Assembly: GCF_015674855.1 (NCBI RefSeq)
Contig: NZ_JADMLG010000009.1
Location: 211,541-275,540 of the forward strand
Length of the DNA stretch: 64,000 bases
Origin: Nocardia bovistercoris
Lineage (GTDB): Bacteria; Actinomycetota; Actinomycetes; Mycobacteriales; Mycobacteriaceae
Reading direction: 5' to 3'
Made by a program: the position numbers and the translations under genes. Below the pieces are notes generated by a model that was given only the letters and a program-made list of their open reading frames with translations, made no database searches and was not told where the DNA came from. Shown here piece after piece: positions 41,526 through 50,367 of this stretch (its first letter is position 1; each line of letters starts with the position of its first letter).

Positions 41526-42200
41526 CTACTCGCCCGCGAGCCGGTCCAGCCACTGCTGGACCTCGTCGGGTTCTGGGGTCTCGCCGATGATGTCGAGCAC
41601 CGCGTGACCGATGCAGGCCGAGGCCATCACCCGGTTCGCGACGGCCTCGACATCGCCCCACGGCAGGAACGGTTTCGCGATGAGCAGCGAGGCGATGCCG
41701 TGCGCGGCGGCCCACAGTTCGAGTACCACCGGTGTCGGGTCGCCCCGGTTCATGGTGCCCTCGTCCATGCACTGCCGGACGGTGGCCGTGAACAGCTGGA
41801 ACGCGCCGCTGCTCAGCACCCGGTCCACCGCGCCGCCCGCTTCGGCGGGCGAGGTGGCGACCCGGTACTGCGCCGGATGGTCCAGCGCGTAGCGCACATA
41901 CGCCACGCCCTGATCGCGCAGGCGGCTCATGCCCGAGACCGCCGGATCGCTGGCGGCGGTCATCGCGCCGTACAGATCCTCGAAGGTGCGCGCCACCGCG
42001 GCCTCGATCAGTTCTTCCTTGTCGGCGAAATGCCGATAGATCGACGGCGCGCTCACCCCGACCACCCGACCGACATCGCGGATCGACACGCCGTCGGAAT
42101 GTCCGGCGCGAGCGAGCAATTCGGTGGTGGCGTCGAGTATCTCGGTGCGTAGTCGGGCACCCGAGCCACGGGGTGAGCGGGGTCGGCGCGACGGGATCAT
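41526..42200 (-). CDS. TetR-family regulator of the mmpL operon
   Basis: A 224-residue regulator with the helix-turn-helix in RTEILDATTELLARAGHSDGVSIRDVGRVVGVSAPSIYRHFADKEELIEAAVARTF (about residues 17-70) and a TetR C-terminal domain. It is the second gene of an operon: its ATG at 42200 overlaps the mmpL stop (ATGA). It probably represses the operon by binding the double palindrome at 44451-44481. Confidence 0.88.
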   Translation of the reverse strand: MIPSRRPRSPRGSGARLRTEILDATTELLARAGHSDGVSIRDVGRVVGVSAPSIYRHFADKEELIEAAVARTFEDLYGAMTAASDPAVSGMSRLRDQGVAYVRYALDHPAQYRVATSPAEAGGAVDRVLSSGAFQLFTATVRQCMDEGTMNRGDPTPVVLELWAAAHGIASLLIAKPFLPWGDVEAVANRVMASACIGHAVLDIIGETPEPDEVQQWLDRLAGE

Positions 42201-44434
42201 GTGCGTCCGGCGGTCACTGGTTCGGGGGTCGGTTCGCTCTCCTCGCTCAAGCCGATCCTGGCGTGCAGCCGGGCCAGTGGTGCGGGCGCCCACCAGTTCA
42301 GCGGGCCGAGCAGGCGCATGAGGGCCGGGGCGAGCAGACCGCGGATGAGGGTCGCGTCGGCGAGCACGGTCAGCGTCAGACCGAGTCCCATCATCTGCAT
42401 GAACGAAACTTTCGAGGTGATCATCGCACCCAACACGATAGCCATCAGCAATGCGGCGGCGGTGAAGATCCTGCCCGTCCTGGCGAGGCCGATGGCGACC
42501 GCGCGATTGTTGTCGCGGGTCACGAGCCATTCCTCGCGGATGCGCGAGAGCAGGAACACCTCGTAGTCCATGGACAGGCCGAAGGCGAGGCAGAACATCA
42601 GGATCGGCATCGTCGGGACGATGTGCCCCACGGCGGTGAAGCCGAGCAGTCCGGACAGGTGCCCTTCCTGGAAGATCCAGACCATCGCGCCGAACGCCGC
42701 GGCCAGCGACAGCGTGTTGAGCACGAGCGCCTTGATCGGCAGCACCACGCTGCCGGTGAACAGGAACAGCACGACGAAGGTGGCGAGCGCGATCAGCGTC
42801 AGCGCGAGCGGCATGCGCGCGCCGAGCGAGTCGAGCGAGTCCGCGTTGCTGGCGGCCGCGCCGCCGTAGAGCGCGGGAGCGGGGGCCGCGGTGGCGCGGA
42901 TCTGCGCGAGCTGGTCCTGGCCGGCTTCGGAATAGGGGTCGAGGCGGGTCGATACGGTGAGGTAGGCGCCGGTGTCGTTGGTCATGCCGGGCGGTGCGGG
43001 GGCAACTCGGGCGCCGCCGATGTAGACCCCGGCGGGCGACAGCACCGCTGGAACGTCATTGATCTGGGAGAGCTGGGTCGCGTAGGCGCCGAGTGCCGTT
43101 TCGTCGCCGCGGTAACCGTCGAGGACGATGGTGGTGATCGCGCCGGGATCGGCGCGCGGGAAGTCCTCGCGCAGGATGTCGCCGACCTGGTGGGCGGCGG
43201 AGCTGGTCGGCAGCACGCGATCGTCGGGGAAGCCGAATTTCACGCCGAGGAACGGTGCGCCGAGGGTGAGCAGCAGCGCGATCAGGACCACCGCGATGGG
43301 GGCCGCGCGTCGCATGACGCCGTGCGCGAGGCGGTACCAGCCGCTTTCCTCGGGCGGCACCGGACGCGGGTGCGGGTCGCGGCCGAACAGTCTGCGCAGT
43401 GGAACCCGCAGGTCGGCGGAGTTGACGCGGTGTCCGAGCAGGACGAGGGCCGCGGGCAGCACGACGATCGATGCCGCGGCCGCGGCCGCGACCACCGCGA
43501 CGCCGGTGTAGGCGAAGGACTTCAGGAAGTAGAGGTCGAACACGACGAGCACGGCCATGGACAGGGCGACGGTCAGCGCGGAGAACAGCACCGTTCGGCC
43601 CGCGGTCTGCACCGCGCGGATGGTGGCGGCCACCGGATCGCGGCCCGCGGTGAGTTCCTCGCGGTAGCGGCTCACGATGAACAGGCTGTAGTCGATGGCG
43701 AGTGCGAGTCCGAGTGCGGTGGTGAGGTTCAGCGCGTAGATCGAGACGTCGGTGAACAGCGTGAACAGGCGCAGGATGGCCAGTGTGACCACGATCGCGA
43801 ACAGTCCGATCGCCAGTGGCAGCGAGGCGGCTACCAGGCTGCCGAACACCAGGACGAGCACGATCATCGACAGCGGGATCGCGACACCCTCGGCGACGGC
43901 GAGGTCGCGGGTGGTCTGGATGTTGACGTCGTTGTAGATGGAGGCGATGCCGCCCTGCCTGACCCGGATGCCGTCGCGGTCGGTGCCGAGCTGGTCGCCG
44001 ATTTCGCCCGCGATGCGCGGGAGCTCGCTTTCGTCGCCGACCAGGTAGGCGGCGATGAGGGCGCTCTTGCCGTCGCTCGCGCGCAACGCGGGGGACAGCG
44101 TCGGCGGCGCGGTCCAATACGACTGCACGCCGCGCACGTCGGTGCGGGCGCGCAGGGCGTCGACGAGTCCGAGTCCGGCGGCGCGGGTCGCGGGGGCGTC
44201 GGCGCCCGCCTCGGCTTCGATCAGCAGGACGAAGTTGGGTGCGGCGCCGTCGAAGTTGTCGGCGAGCAGTTCGGTCGCTCGAGTGGATTCGGCGTCGGCG
44301 GGGGTGAATCCGCCCGATTTCAGGTGACTCGCCGCGGTGATCCCCGCGATGCCGCACAGCACGGCGAAGACCAGCGCGGCGACCAGCACGGTGCGTGGTC
44401 TGCTGGTGGAGAATCGAGCGATTCCGGTCAACAT
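42197..44434 (-). CDS. MmpL/RND-family transporter co-transcribed with TetR
   Basis: A 745-residue RND transporter more distant from the two at 13-18 kb. Proton-relay regions are LALAIDYSLFIVSRYREEL and FGLSMDYEVFLLSRIREEW; the periplasmic loops lie at about residues 45-165 and 365-510. ATG at 44434 has GGAGGG eight bases upstream. Overlap with tetR makes a self-regulated two-gene operon. Drug or lipid export is likely. Confidence 0.92.
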   Translation of the reverse strand: MLTGIARFSTSRPRTVLVAALVFAVLCGIAGITAASHLKSGGFTPADAESTRATELLADNFDGAAPNFVLLIEAEAGADAPATRAAGLGLVDALRARTDVRGVQSYWTAPPTLSPALRASDGKSALIAAYLVGDESELPRIAGEIGDQLGTDRDGIRVRQGGIASIYNDVNIQTTRDLAVAEGVAIPLSMIVLVLVFGSLVAASLPLAIGLFAIVVTLAILRLFTLFTDVSIYALNLTTALGLALAIDYSLFIVSRYREELTAGRDPVAATIRAVQTAGRTVLFSALTVALSMAVLVVFDLYFLKSFAYTGVAVVAAAAAASIVVLPAALVLLGHRVNSADLRVPLRRLFGRDPHPRPVPPEESGWYRLAHGVMRRAAPIAVVLIALLLTLGAPFLGVKFGFPDDRVLPTSSAAHQVGDILREDFPRADPGAITTIVLDGYRGDETALGAYATQLSQINDVPAVLSPAGVYIGGARVAPAPPGMTNDTGAYLTVSTRLDPYSEAGQDQLAQIRATAAPAPALYGGAAASNADSLDSLGARMPLALTLIALATFVVLFLFTGSVVLPIKALVLNTLSLAAAFGAMVWIFQEGHLSGLLGFTAVGHIVPTMPILMFCLAFGLSMDYEVFLLSRIREEWLVTRDNNRAVAIGLARTGRIFTAAALLMAIVLGAMITSKVSFMQMMGLGLTLTVLADATLIRGLLAPALMRLLGPLNWWAPAPLARLHARIGLSEESEPTPEPVTAGRT

Positions 44435-44450
44435 TGCTTGGCCCTCCGTA

Positions 44451-44481
44451 GGTTAACGCCGTTAGAGTAACGCCGTTAACC
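44451..44481. promoter_or_regulatory. Double TetR operator (TAACG-C-CGTTA twice)
   Basis: TAACGCCGTTA occurs at 44454-44464 and 44468-44478, separated by GAG; the whole 31-base block is flanked by GG/CC so that GGTTAACG and CGTTAACC are symmetric. It lies 17 bases before the mmpL start, so a bound TetR protein would block transcription or promoter clearance. Confidence 0.8.
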
Positions 44482-44501
44482 TATGAAGTCGAGAGCTCGG
44501 A

Positions 44502-45326
44502 TCAGCGGCGCGCCTGCTTGGCCAGCGCCCGCCTGCCGCGCCTGCCCGGCACCGGCGCTTCGTCGTCGAGATCGATCCACTCGGCGGTGCGCAGCCAGAG
44601 TTGCTGGGTGAGGGCGTCGGCGGTGTCGTGGAACAACTTGCGGCCCTTGTCGTCGCGCAATTCGTGCGCGACGGTGGACCAGCGCGGGGCGCGGCCGGTC
44701 GCGTTCCGATAATCGGCGAGATATCCGGCGACAATGGTGCCGATGGTATTGACCGGGCGCAACGAGACCCGATTGCCGTATTTCGCCGCGTGGAAACGGC
44801 GGGCCGCGCACAGGGACTGCGGATTCGCGTTGGAGGCGAGCCAGCCCGCGCGCTGCGCTCGCTCGATCAACCACAGATGTTTGACCGCCGCCGGGGCGAC
44901 ATCGCCGATGTGTTCGCGGATCAGCGCCATGATCGGCTCGGAATTCAGGACATCGCGCCGGACCGGCCCGACGCCGTGTTCGGTCCAGTGCTCGTGGGCG
45001 AGCCGGGCCAGCGCGCGACCGAATTCATCGATGGCGCGTTGGGCGCGGCGGCCGAGGCGTTCGATGCGCTCGGCCTCGTGGCGCATCTCGTTCTGCGCGG
45101 TCAGGGTGCGAATCGCGGCCATGGTCGGCACCTGCCCGCGATGCAGCAGGTCGAGGATGGCCGTCGCGGTGGTTGGGTCGGCGGCGGCGGCGACCGGCAG
45201 GGAGTCGCGCTTGATCGCGTAGTCCCTCGGGCTGATGGCTCGGCTCAGCAGGTCGACCGCGGCGGGGTCGTCCGCGAAATCGGTATTGGACAGCCAGGCG
45301 GCGGCGACGTCGTCACATGACGGCAC
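44502..45326 (-). CDS. Hypothetical protein, basic helical
   Basis: A 274-residue protein I do not recognise. It is mostly helical and Arg/Ala-rich, with AILDLLHRGQVPTMAAIRTLTAQNEMRHEAERIERLGRRAQRAID in the centre and a basic C-terminus (GRRGRRALAKQARR). No signal peptide or membrane segment. The start matters: an ATG at 45335 touches GGAGGA directly, whereas the in-frame GTG at 45326 has the same GGAGGA at nine bases, so the GTG is preferred. Three ATTCGCG direct repeats lie upstream. A DNA- or RNA-binding role is possible from charge and the ATVAHELRDDKGRKL-like segment, but that is speculation. Confidence 0.6.
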   Translation of the reverse strand: MPSCDDVAAAWLSNTDFADDPAAVDLLSRAISPRDYAIKRDSLPVAAAADPTTATAILDLLHRGQVPTMAAIRTLTAQNEMRHEAERIERLGRRAQRAIDEFGRALARLAHEHWTEHGVGPVRRDVLNSEPIMALIREHIGDVAPAAVKHLWLIERAQRAGWLASNANPQSLCAARRFHAAKYGNRVSLRPVNTIGTIVAGYLADYRNATGRAPRWSTVAHELRDDKGRKLFHDTADALTQQLWLRTAEWIDLDDEAPVPGRRGRRALAKQARR

Positions 45327-45377
45327 GTGGGACATTCCTCCGGTGCGGGCGGTGGGTTGCTGGTGGCGCCCTCGGGC

Positions 45378-45403
45378 ATTCGCGGGTATTCGCGATATTC
45401 GCG
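45378..45403. repeat. Three ATTCGCG direct repeats upstream of the hypothetical gene
   Basis: ATTCGCG starts at 45378, 45388 and 45397, nine to ten bases apart, about one helical turn. They lie 43-70 bases before the start of the minus-strand hypothetical gene. Phased repeats of this kind are typical of operators or activator sites. Confidence 0.5.
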
Positions 45404-45417
45404 CGGTAAAGGTTGTG

Positions 45418-45499
45418 CCCCGGTCGGGATGAGGGACCGACCGGGGCCACCAACCTGATGAAGGTTTGGCTACCGAAGTTGCCGATAACCACGGTAGCC
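45418..45499. other. Two hairpins in the gap before dnaX
   Basis: CCCCGGTCGG/CCGACCGGGG (45418-45446) is a perfect 10-bp stem with a nine-base loop; GGCTACCG/CGGTAGCC (45468-45499) is a further 8-bp inverted repeat. They lie in the 487-base gap between the divergent hypothetical gene and dnaX. The rest of the gap, especially 45500-45620, is AT-richer; a short frame at 45466-45687 there has no recognisable product. Confidence 0.5.
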
Positions 45500-45813
45500 G
45501 GCCGTCGGACTCGCTGTCACTTTTGTTCATTGATTCGTTACATCCAAAATTCGATGCCGAATCGGGCTATACGTTTGACCAATTCCGGAGCAATGCGATC
45601 GACCGGTGTGAATTGAGATTGCTGGACAGTCGCGGAGTTTGCGATATCGGGCAAGTGGCCGCCGCCGCGTCCGTTGACTCGCGATGAAGAAGTCGCCCGG
45701 AATGCTGTGATGTATGTCACGTTCATGCGGCGATTCGGATTCTTCCGCGTGTCGCGGGGTGCCTCGGCGGGCGCGAATGTTCGTTTGTCGGTGCTCGCCG
45801 GTAACCTCTGGCC

Positions 45814-48747
45814 GTGGCTCTGTACCGGAAGTACCGACCGGCAACGTTCGCAGAGGTGGTGGGTCAGGAGCACGTCACCGACCCGCTGAGTACCGCGCTC
45901 GACACCGGGCGGATCAGTCATGCCTACCTCTTCTCCGGTCCTCGCGGCTGCGGGAAGACCTCGTCGGCGCGCATCCTGGCCAGATCGCTGAACTGCGAGC
46001 ACGGCCCGACATCGACCCCGTGCGGCCTATGCTCCTCCTGCGTCGCGCTCGGACCGGGCGGGCCGGGCAATATCGACGTCATCGAACTCGACGCCGCGAG
46101 TCACGGCGGTGTCGACGACACCCGCGAACTGCGTGATCGCGCCTTCTACGCGCCCGCCGAATCCCGCTACCGCGTGTTCATCGTCGACGAGGCGCACATG
46201 GTCACCACCGCGGGCTTCAACGCGCTGCTGAAGATCGTCGAGGAACCGCCCGCGCACCTCATCTTCATCTTCGCCACCACCGAACCCGACAAGGTGCTGG
46301 CGACCATCCGTTCGCGCACCCACCACTATCCGTTCCGGCTGCTGCCGCCGGTCACCATGCGCGGACTGCTCGGCCGCATCTGCGAACAGGAGAGCGTCGC
46401 GGTCGAAGAGGCGGTGTACCCGCTGGTCATCCGAGCGGGCGGCGGCTCGCCCCGCGACAGCCTCAGCGTGCTCGACCAGCTGCTCGCGGGCGCGGGGCCG
46501 GAAGGTGTCACCTACGGCCGGGCGGTGTCGCTGCTCGGCGTCACCGACGTCGCGCTGATCGACGACGCGGTCGAAGCTCTCGCCGCCGACGACGGCGCCG
46601 CCCTTTTCGGCACCGTCGACCAGGTCATGGAGGCCGGGCACGACCCGCGCCGCTTCGCCGTCGACCTCCTCGAACGCTTCCGCGACCTGATCCTGCTGCG
46701 CGCCGTCCCCGACGCCACCGACCGCGGCCTGGTCTCCGGCCCCGGCGACGTCCTGGACCGCATGCACGACCAAGCCGAACGCATCGGCCCCGCCACCCTC
46801 ACCCGCTACGCCGAACTGCTGCACGCGGGCCTCGGCGAGATGCGCGGCGCCACCGCCCCGCGCCTGCTCCTCGAGGTCGTGTGCGCGCGCATGCTGCTGC
46901 CATCGGTGTCGGACGCGGAGTCCGCCACCCTGCAACGGCTGGAGCGGCTGGAGCGCGGAATCGCCACGGGTGCGGTCGCTTCGGGGGCGGTGTCCTCCGG
47001 TGCGGCTGTTCCCGCGGGGGCATCCTCCGGTGCGGGCACGGTCGCACCCGCGGCCCGACCTGTACCTGCTGAGCCGGGGAGGCGGCGTGGTGCCGAGGCG
47101 CTGGCCGCCATGCGCGGAAACCAGACAGCAGACGCATCCGGCTCGACGAAGCGAGCCGGTGCGGTAGGGGACGACGAGGTGGCCGCGCGATCGCCCGCCG
47201 TTGCCCCCGCCGATTCGCGTGCCGCGGCGACCACCGAGAAGCGCGCATCGGAGCTACCGCCTCTCCAGGACGGCGGCGGGTCCGCGCTGCCTCGGGGTGA
47301 GAACCAGGCGGGCGGGTCGAGCGAGCCACCGGAGTCGGCACCCGATTTCGACGTGCACTCGCGGGTCGACCGGGGCGGCGGTAGTGCGCGATCGGATTCC
47401 GATCGGTCCGATCCCGCGCGGGGTGCGGGGGACCGCGCGGATCGATCCGGCGACGATCCACGACAGACGGCCCGCCCGGATGCGGACCCGACTCCGCCGC
47501 GTACCTCTCCGGCATCGGCTGCCGCCGAGGTACCGGCGGTCGCGGGTGCGGCGCCGGACTCCGAGCCCGCGAATGTATCGGCACGCGTTCGTCCGGATGC
47601 TGTCTCCGGGCGCGGTGACGTGGGATCGGCCGGTCCGGCGTCGCCCCCCGAACCGAAGCGGCGGGAGGTGGCCGGTGCGAGGCGTGTGGCTGGTCAGGAC
47701 CGGCGCGGCGGCATCGGGGATGTCGGTTCGGAGGCGCGACCCGGGACCGAGGTGCTTGTCGGGGCGGATGAACCCGTTGAGCGGACCGCTTCGGAGCGGC
47801 AGGCGTTGCCCGACGGTTCGAGGGCGGAATCGGATCGTGCCGGGCGTGCGCCGGAGTCGGCGTACGGTGCGCGGGGTTCGGAAGGGCAACGGCGGCAGTC
47901 TGTTCCGGAGACGGAATCGCAGGGCCGTGGTTCGGGTGACGCGGGGCGGGGCGGGGCTTCTGGCGCCGAAAGGGCGGATTCGGGCGGTGGTTCGGCGGGG
48001 GCATCGGGTGCGGAGTTGTTGCGGACCGTCGAGGGGGCGTGGGGGGATATCAGGGCGAAGGTGCGGGAGTTCGGGGCCGCGGTGCACGCGTTGCTGTCGG
48101 GGGCGTCGATTTCGCGGATCGAGGGGGAGGTGATCGTCTTCGGTCATCAGCACGCGCCGTTGGCGCAGCGGCTCTCCGAGCCGAGGAATCTGGAGGCGGT
48201 GCGTTCGGCGGTGCGGGCGGTGCTCGGCCGCGAGTACGAGGTGCGGTGGGAGTCCGGTGCGGGGGCGGCGCGGCCGTCGACGCAGCAGGCGGCGCGGCCG
48301 CGAGCCGGCGGCGGCGCGCCGAGTGCGCCCGCGCGCGGCGGTCAGGGGCGTGGCGGTGCGGCCGCGGCGGGCGGGCGGAAATCGGAGGCGCCCGCCGCGC
48401 CGCGCTATTCGCGGCCGAGTCAGGCCAACAAGGCGGCCGAGGCGTCGAACGGGAGTGCGCGACCGGCGAATGCTCCGCGTTCCTTCGCGGGTGAGGACGA
48501 GATCCCACCGCCGGACTACCCGGATCTGCCCGATGATCCGGGGCCGGGCGACTATCCGCCCCCGGATCCTTCGGCCGACTACGAGCGCACGGCGCCCGCG
48601 GTCGCGCAGGAGCCGACGCCGGAGGAGGAGCAGGAGATGTTCGCCGAGGCGGCGCGTCCGGTGGCTCCCGAGGATCGTCGCGACCCCGACGAGGTCGCGT
48701 TGGAACTGCTGCGCGATGAGCTCGGTGCCACACGGCTCGATGGTTGA
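45814..48747 (+). CDS. dnaX: DNA polymerase III gamma/tau subunit with long low-complexity insert
   Basis: A 977-residue clamp-loader subunit, far longer than most DnaX proteins. Residues 1-380 are the clamp-loader AAA+ core: Walker A GPRGCGKTSSAR, zinc Cys C61, C70, C73 and C76, Walker B VFIVDEAHM, sensor FIFATTEPDKVLATIRSRTHHYPFR. Residues about 383-730 are low-complexity, rich in Arg, Gly, Ser, Ala, Asp and Pro. A folded block follows (about 730-814: ELLRTVEGAWGDIRAKVREF, SRIEGEVIVFGHQHAPLAQRL), then a second disordered tail (815-977). GTG start. In mycobacteria the gene also lies near an Rv3722c-like aminotransferase. Confidence 0.9.
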   Translation: MALYRKYRPATFAEVVGQEHVTDPLSTALDTGRISHAYLFSGPRGCGKTSSARILARSLNCEHGPTSTPCGLCSSCVALGPGGPGNIDVIELDAASHGGVDDTRELRDRAFYAPAESRYRVFIVDEAHMVTTAGFNALLKIVEEPPAHLIFIFATTEPDKVLATIRSRTHHYPFRLLPPVTMRGLLGRICEQESVAVEEAVYPLVIRAGGGSPRDSLSVLDQLLAGAGPEGVTYGRAVSLLGVTDVALIDDAVEALAADDGAALFGTVDQVMEAGHDPRRFAVDLLERFRDLILLRAVPDATDRGLVSGPGDVLDRMHDQAERIGPATLTRYAELLHAGLGEMRGATAPRLLLEVVCARMLLPSVSDAESATLQRLERLERGIATGAVASGAVSSGAAVPAGASSGAGTVAPAARPVPAEPGRRRGAEALAAMRGNQTADASGSTKRAGAVGDDEVAARSPAVAPADSRAAATTEKRASELPPLQDGGGSALPRGENQAGGSSEPPESAPDFDVHSRVDRGGGSARSDSDRSDPARGAGDRADRSGDDPRQTARPDADPTPPRTSPASAAAEVPAVAGAAPDSEPANVSARVRPDAVSGRGDVGSAGPASPPEPKRREVAGARRVAGQDRRGGIGDVGSEARPGTEVLVGADEPVERTASERQALPDGSRAESDRAGRAPESAYGARGSEGQRRQSVPETESQGRGSGDAGRGGASGAERADSGGGSAGASGAELLRTVEGAWGDIRAKVREFGAAVHALLSGASISRIEGEVIVFGHQHAPLAQRLSEPRNLEAVRSAVRAVLGREYEVRWESGAGAARPSTQQAARPRAGGGAPSAPARGGQGRGGAAAAGGRKSEAPAAPRYSRPSQANKAAEASNGSARPANAPRSFAGEDEIPPPDYPDLPDDPGPGDYPPPDPSADYERTAPAVAQEPTPEEEQEMFAEAARPVAPEDRRDPDEVALELLRDELGATRLDG

Positions 48748-48774
48748 CAACCACCGGCTCGAGCACGTTAAGTT
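48744..48774 (+). promoter_or_regulatory. Candidate promoter after dnaX
   Basis: TTGACA (48744-48749) and TAAGTT (48769-48774) are spaced by 19 bases, with the short palindrome GTTAAGTTAAC over the -10. It could drive fadA-fadB from a long leader; a second -10-like TTATAC lies near 48908-48913. Confidence 0.35.
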
Positions 48775-48924
48775 AACCGGAGTTCGCACACCACGGTAGT
48801 ATGGGTTGGTGGCCGCGAGCTCCGGTTCGACGAGGTTCTATGGTAGGCCCGTGCGCATGGGCGCCTGGAGCGTGCGTCCGCCGGTGTGTGCCGAGTTTTT
48901 TACAGCGTTATACAACGTGAACCA

Positions 48925-49100
48925 CGGACCCGTAGGCGCAAGCCTGCGAAACCACGCAGGGTCCGCGGCGCGCGGAGTGAATCGAACACCGACGACCGGT
49001 CAGGGCCGGTCGGCGAGGTAAGCCGCAGGCCGCGCCGCATACGCGGTCGGCGGTGCACAGAGCGCTCGGACGGGTGAGAGCCCGGCCGCCGCACCCCAAG
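48925..49100 (+). ncRNA. Structured leader ahead of fadA (candidate cis-acting RNA)
   Basis: CGGACCC (48925-48931) pairs with GGGTCCG (48959-48965), enclosing two small hairpins: AGGC-GCAA-GCCT with a GNRA tetraloop, and GCG-AAACCA-CGC. Together these form a compact three-way junction. Further stems follow: GACCGG/CCGGTC (48994-49011) and shorter GC-rich ones up to the AAGGAAGG ribosome site of fadA. The dense structure over 190 bases without a convincing frame suggests a regulatory leader; I do not recognise a known riboswitch class. Confidence 0.4.
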
Positions 49101-49116
49101 GAAGGAAACACTCCAC

Positions 49117-50331
49117 ATGACCACAGAGGCCTACATTTACGAGGCCATCCGCACCCCACGCGGACGCGGCAAGAAGAGCGGTTCGCTGCACTCGGTCAAG
49201 CCGATCGACCTCACCGTTGGTCTGATCCAGGAGCTGCGCGGCCGTTTCCCGAACCTGGAAGAGGACAGGATCTCCGATCTGATCCTCGGTGTGGTGATGC
49301 CGATCGGTGATCAGGGCGCCGATATCGCCCGCACCGCGGTGACCGTGGCCGGTCTGCCCGACACCGTCGGCGGCTTCCAGCTCAACCGCTTCTGTGCCTC
49401 CGGCCTCGAGGCCGTCAACCTGGCCGCCCAGAAGGTGCGTTCCGGCTTCGACGACCTGGTCATCGCCGGTGGCGTCGAATCCATGTCGCGTGTGCCGATG
49501 GGCTCCGACGGCGGCGCCTGGATGCTCGACCCCACCACCAACTACGACACCTACTTCGTCCCGCAGGGTGTCTCGGCCGACCTCATCGCCACCATCGAGG
49601 GCTTCAGCCGCGACGACGTCGACGCCTACGCCGTACGTTCGCAGGAACTGGCGGCCAAGGCCACCACCGGCGGCTACTTCGCCAAGTCGATCGTCCCGGT
49701 CCGCGACCAGAACGGCCTGGTCGTCCTCGACAACGACGAGCACATGCGTCCCGGCACCACCGCCGCCGACCTCGGCAAACTCACCCCCTCGTTCGAGGTC
49801 ATCGGCGAGATCGGCGGCTTCGACGCGGTCGCGCTGCAGAAGTACCACTTCGTGGAGAAGATCAACCACGTCCACCACGGCGGCAACAGCTCCGGCATCG
49901 TCGACGGCGCCGCGCTCGTGCTCATCGGTTCCGAGGAGGCGGGCAAGGCCAGCGGCCTCACCCCGCGCGCCCGCGTCGTCGCCACCGCCACCAGCGGCGC
50001 CGACGCCACCATCATGCTGACCGGCCCCACCCCGGCTTCGCGCAAGGTGCTCGCCAAGGCGGGCCTGACCCTCGACGACATGGACCTGGTCGAGATCAAC
50101 GAGGCGTTCGCCTCCGTCGTGCTCAAGTTCCAGAAGGACCTGAACGTCCCCGACGAGAAGCTGAACGTCAACGGCGGCGCCATCGCGATGGGTCACCCGC
50201 TCGGCGCCACCGGCGCGATGATCACCGGCACCATGGTCGACGAGCTGGAGCGCCGCAACGGCCGCTACGCCCTCATCACCCTGTGCATCGGCGGCGGCAT
50301 GGGCGTCGCGACCATCATCGAGCGCGTCTGA
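49117..50331 (+). CDS. fadA: Acetyl-CoA acyltransferase (thiolase), FadA
   Basis: A 404-residue thiolase that cleaves 3-ketoacyl-CoA in the last step of beta-oxidation. Catalytic Cys93 is in NRFCASGLEAVN, the second His in NGGAIAMGHPLGATGA, the second Cys in TLCIGGGMGVA. AAGGAAGG precedes the ATG. fadB follows after 36 bases; together they form the trifunctional complex (Rv0859/Rv0860-like in M. tuberculosis). The second half has clean high-GC codon use. Confidence 0.94.
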   Translation: MTTEAYIYEAIRTPRGRGKKSGSLHSVKPIDLTVGLIQELRGRFPNLEEDRISDLILGVVMPIGDQGADIARTAVTVAGLPDTVGGFQLNRFCASGLEAVNLAAQKVRSGFDDLVIAGGVESMSRVPMGSDGGAWMLDPTTNYDTYFVPQGVSADLIATIEGFSRDDVDAYAVRSQELAAKATTGGYFAKSIVPVRDQNGLVVLDNDEHMRPGTTAADLGKLTPSFEVIGEIGGFDAVALQKYHFVEKINHVHHGGNSSGIVDGAALVLIGSEEAGKASGLTPRARVVATATSGADATIMLTGPTPASRKVLAKAGLTLDDMDLVEINEAFASVVLKFQKDLNVPDEKLNVNGGAIAMGHPLGATGAMITGTMVDELERRNGRYALITLCIGGGMGVATIIERV

Positions 50332-50367
50332 TCCCGCCGAAGCCACTAGACCAGGAGACACAGAGCT

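Noticed and set aside
43056..44470. Long frames on both strands over the third MmpL gene
   Set aside because: Only the minus-strand 745-residue frame shows RND helices and proton-relay Asp-Tyr motifs; the others are GC-driven shadows.
45466..45687. A 73-codon frame ahead of dnaX
   Set aside because: It covers the inverted repeats and AT-rich promoter area, has no ribosome site and no likeness to a known small protein; left as intergenic.
49030..49095. Stretch GGTGAGAGCCCGG and nearby stems compared with known riboswitches
   Set aside because: I could not match the arrangement to the cobalamin, SAM-IV, TPP or ykkC core sequences; it is reported only as an unclassified structured leader.
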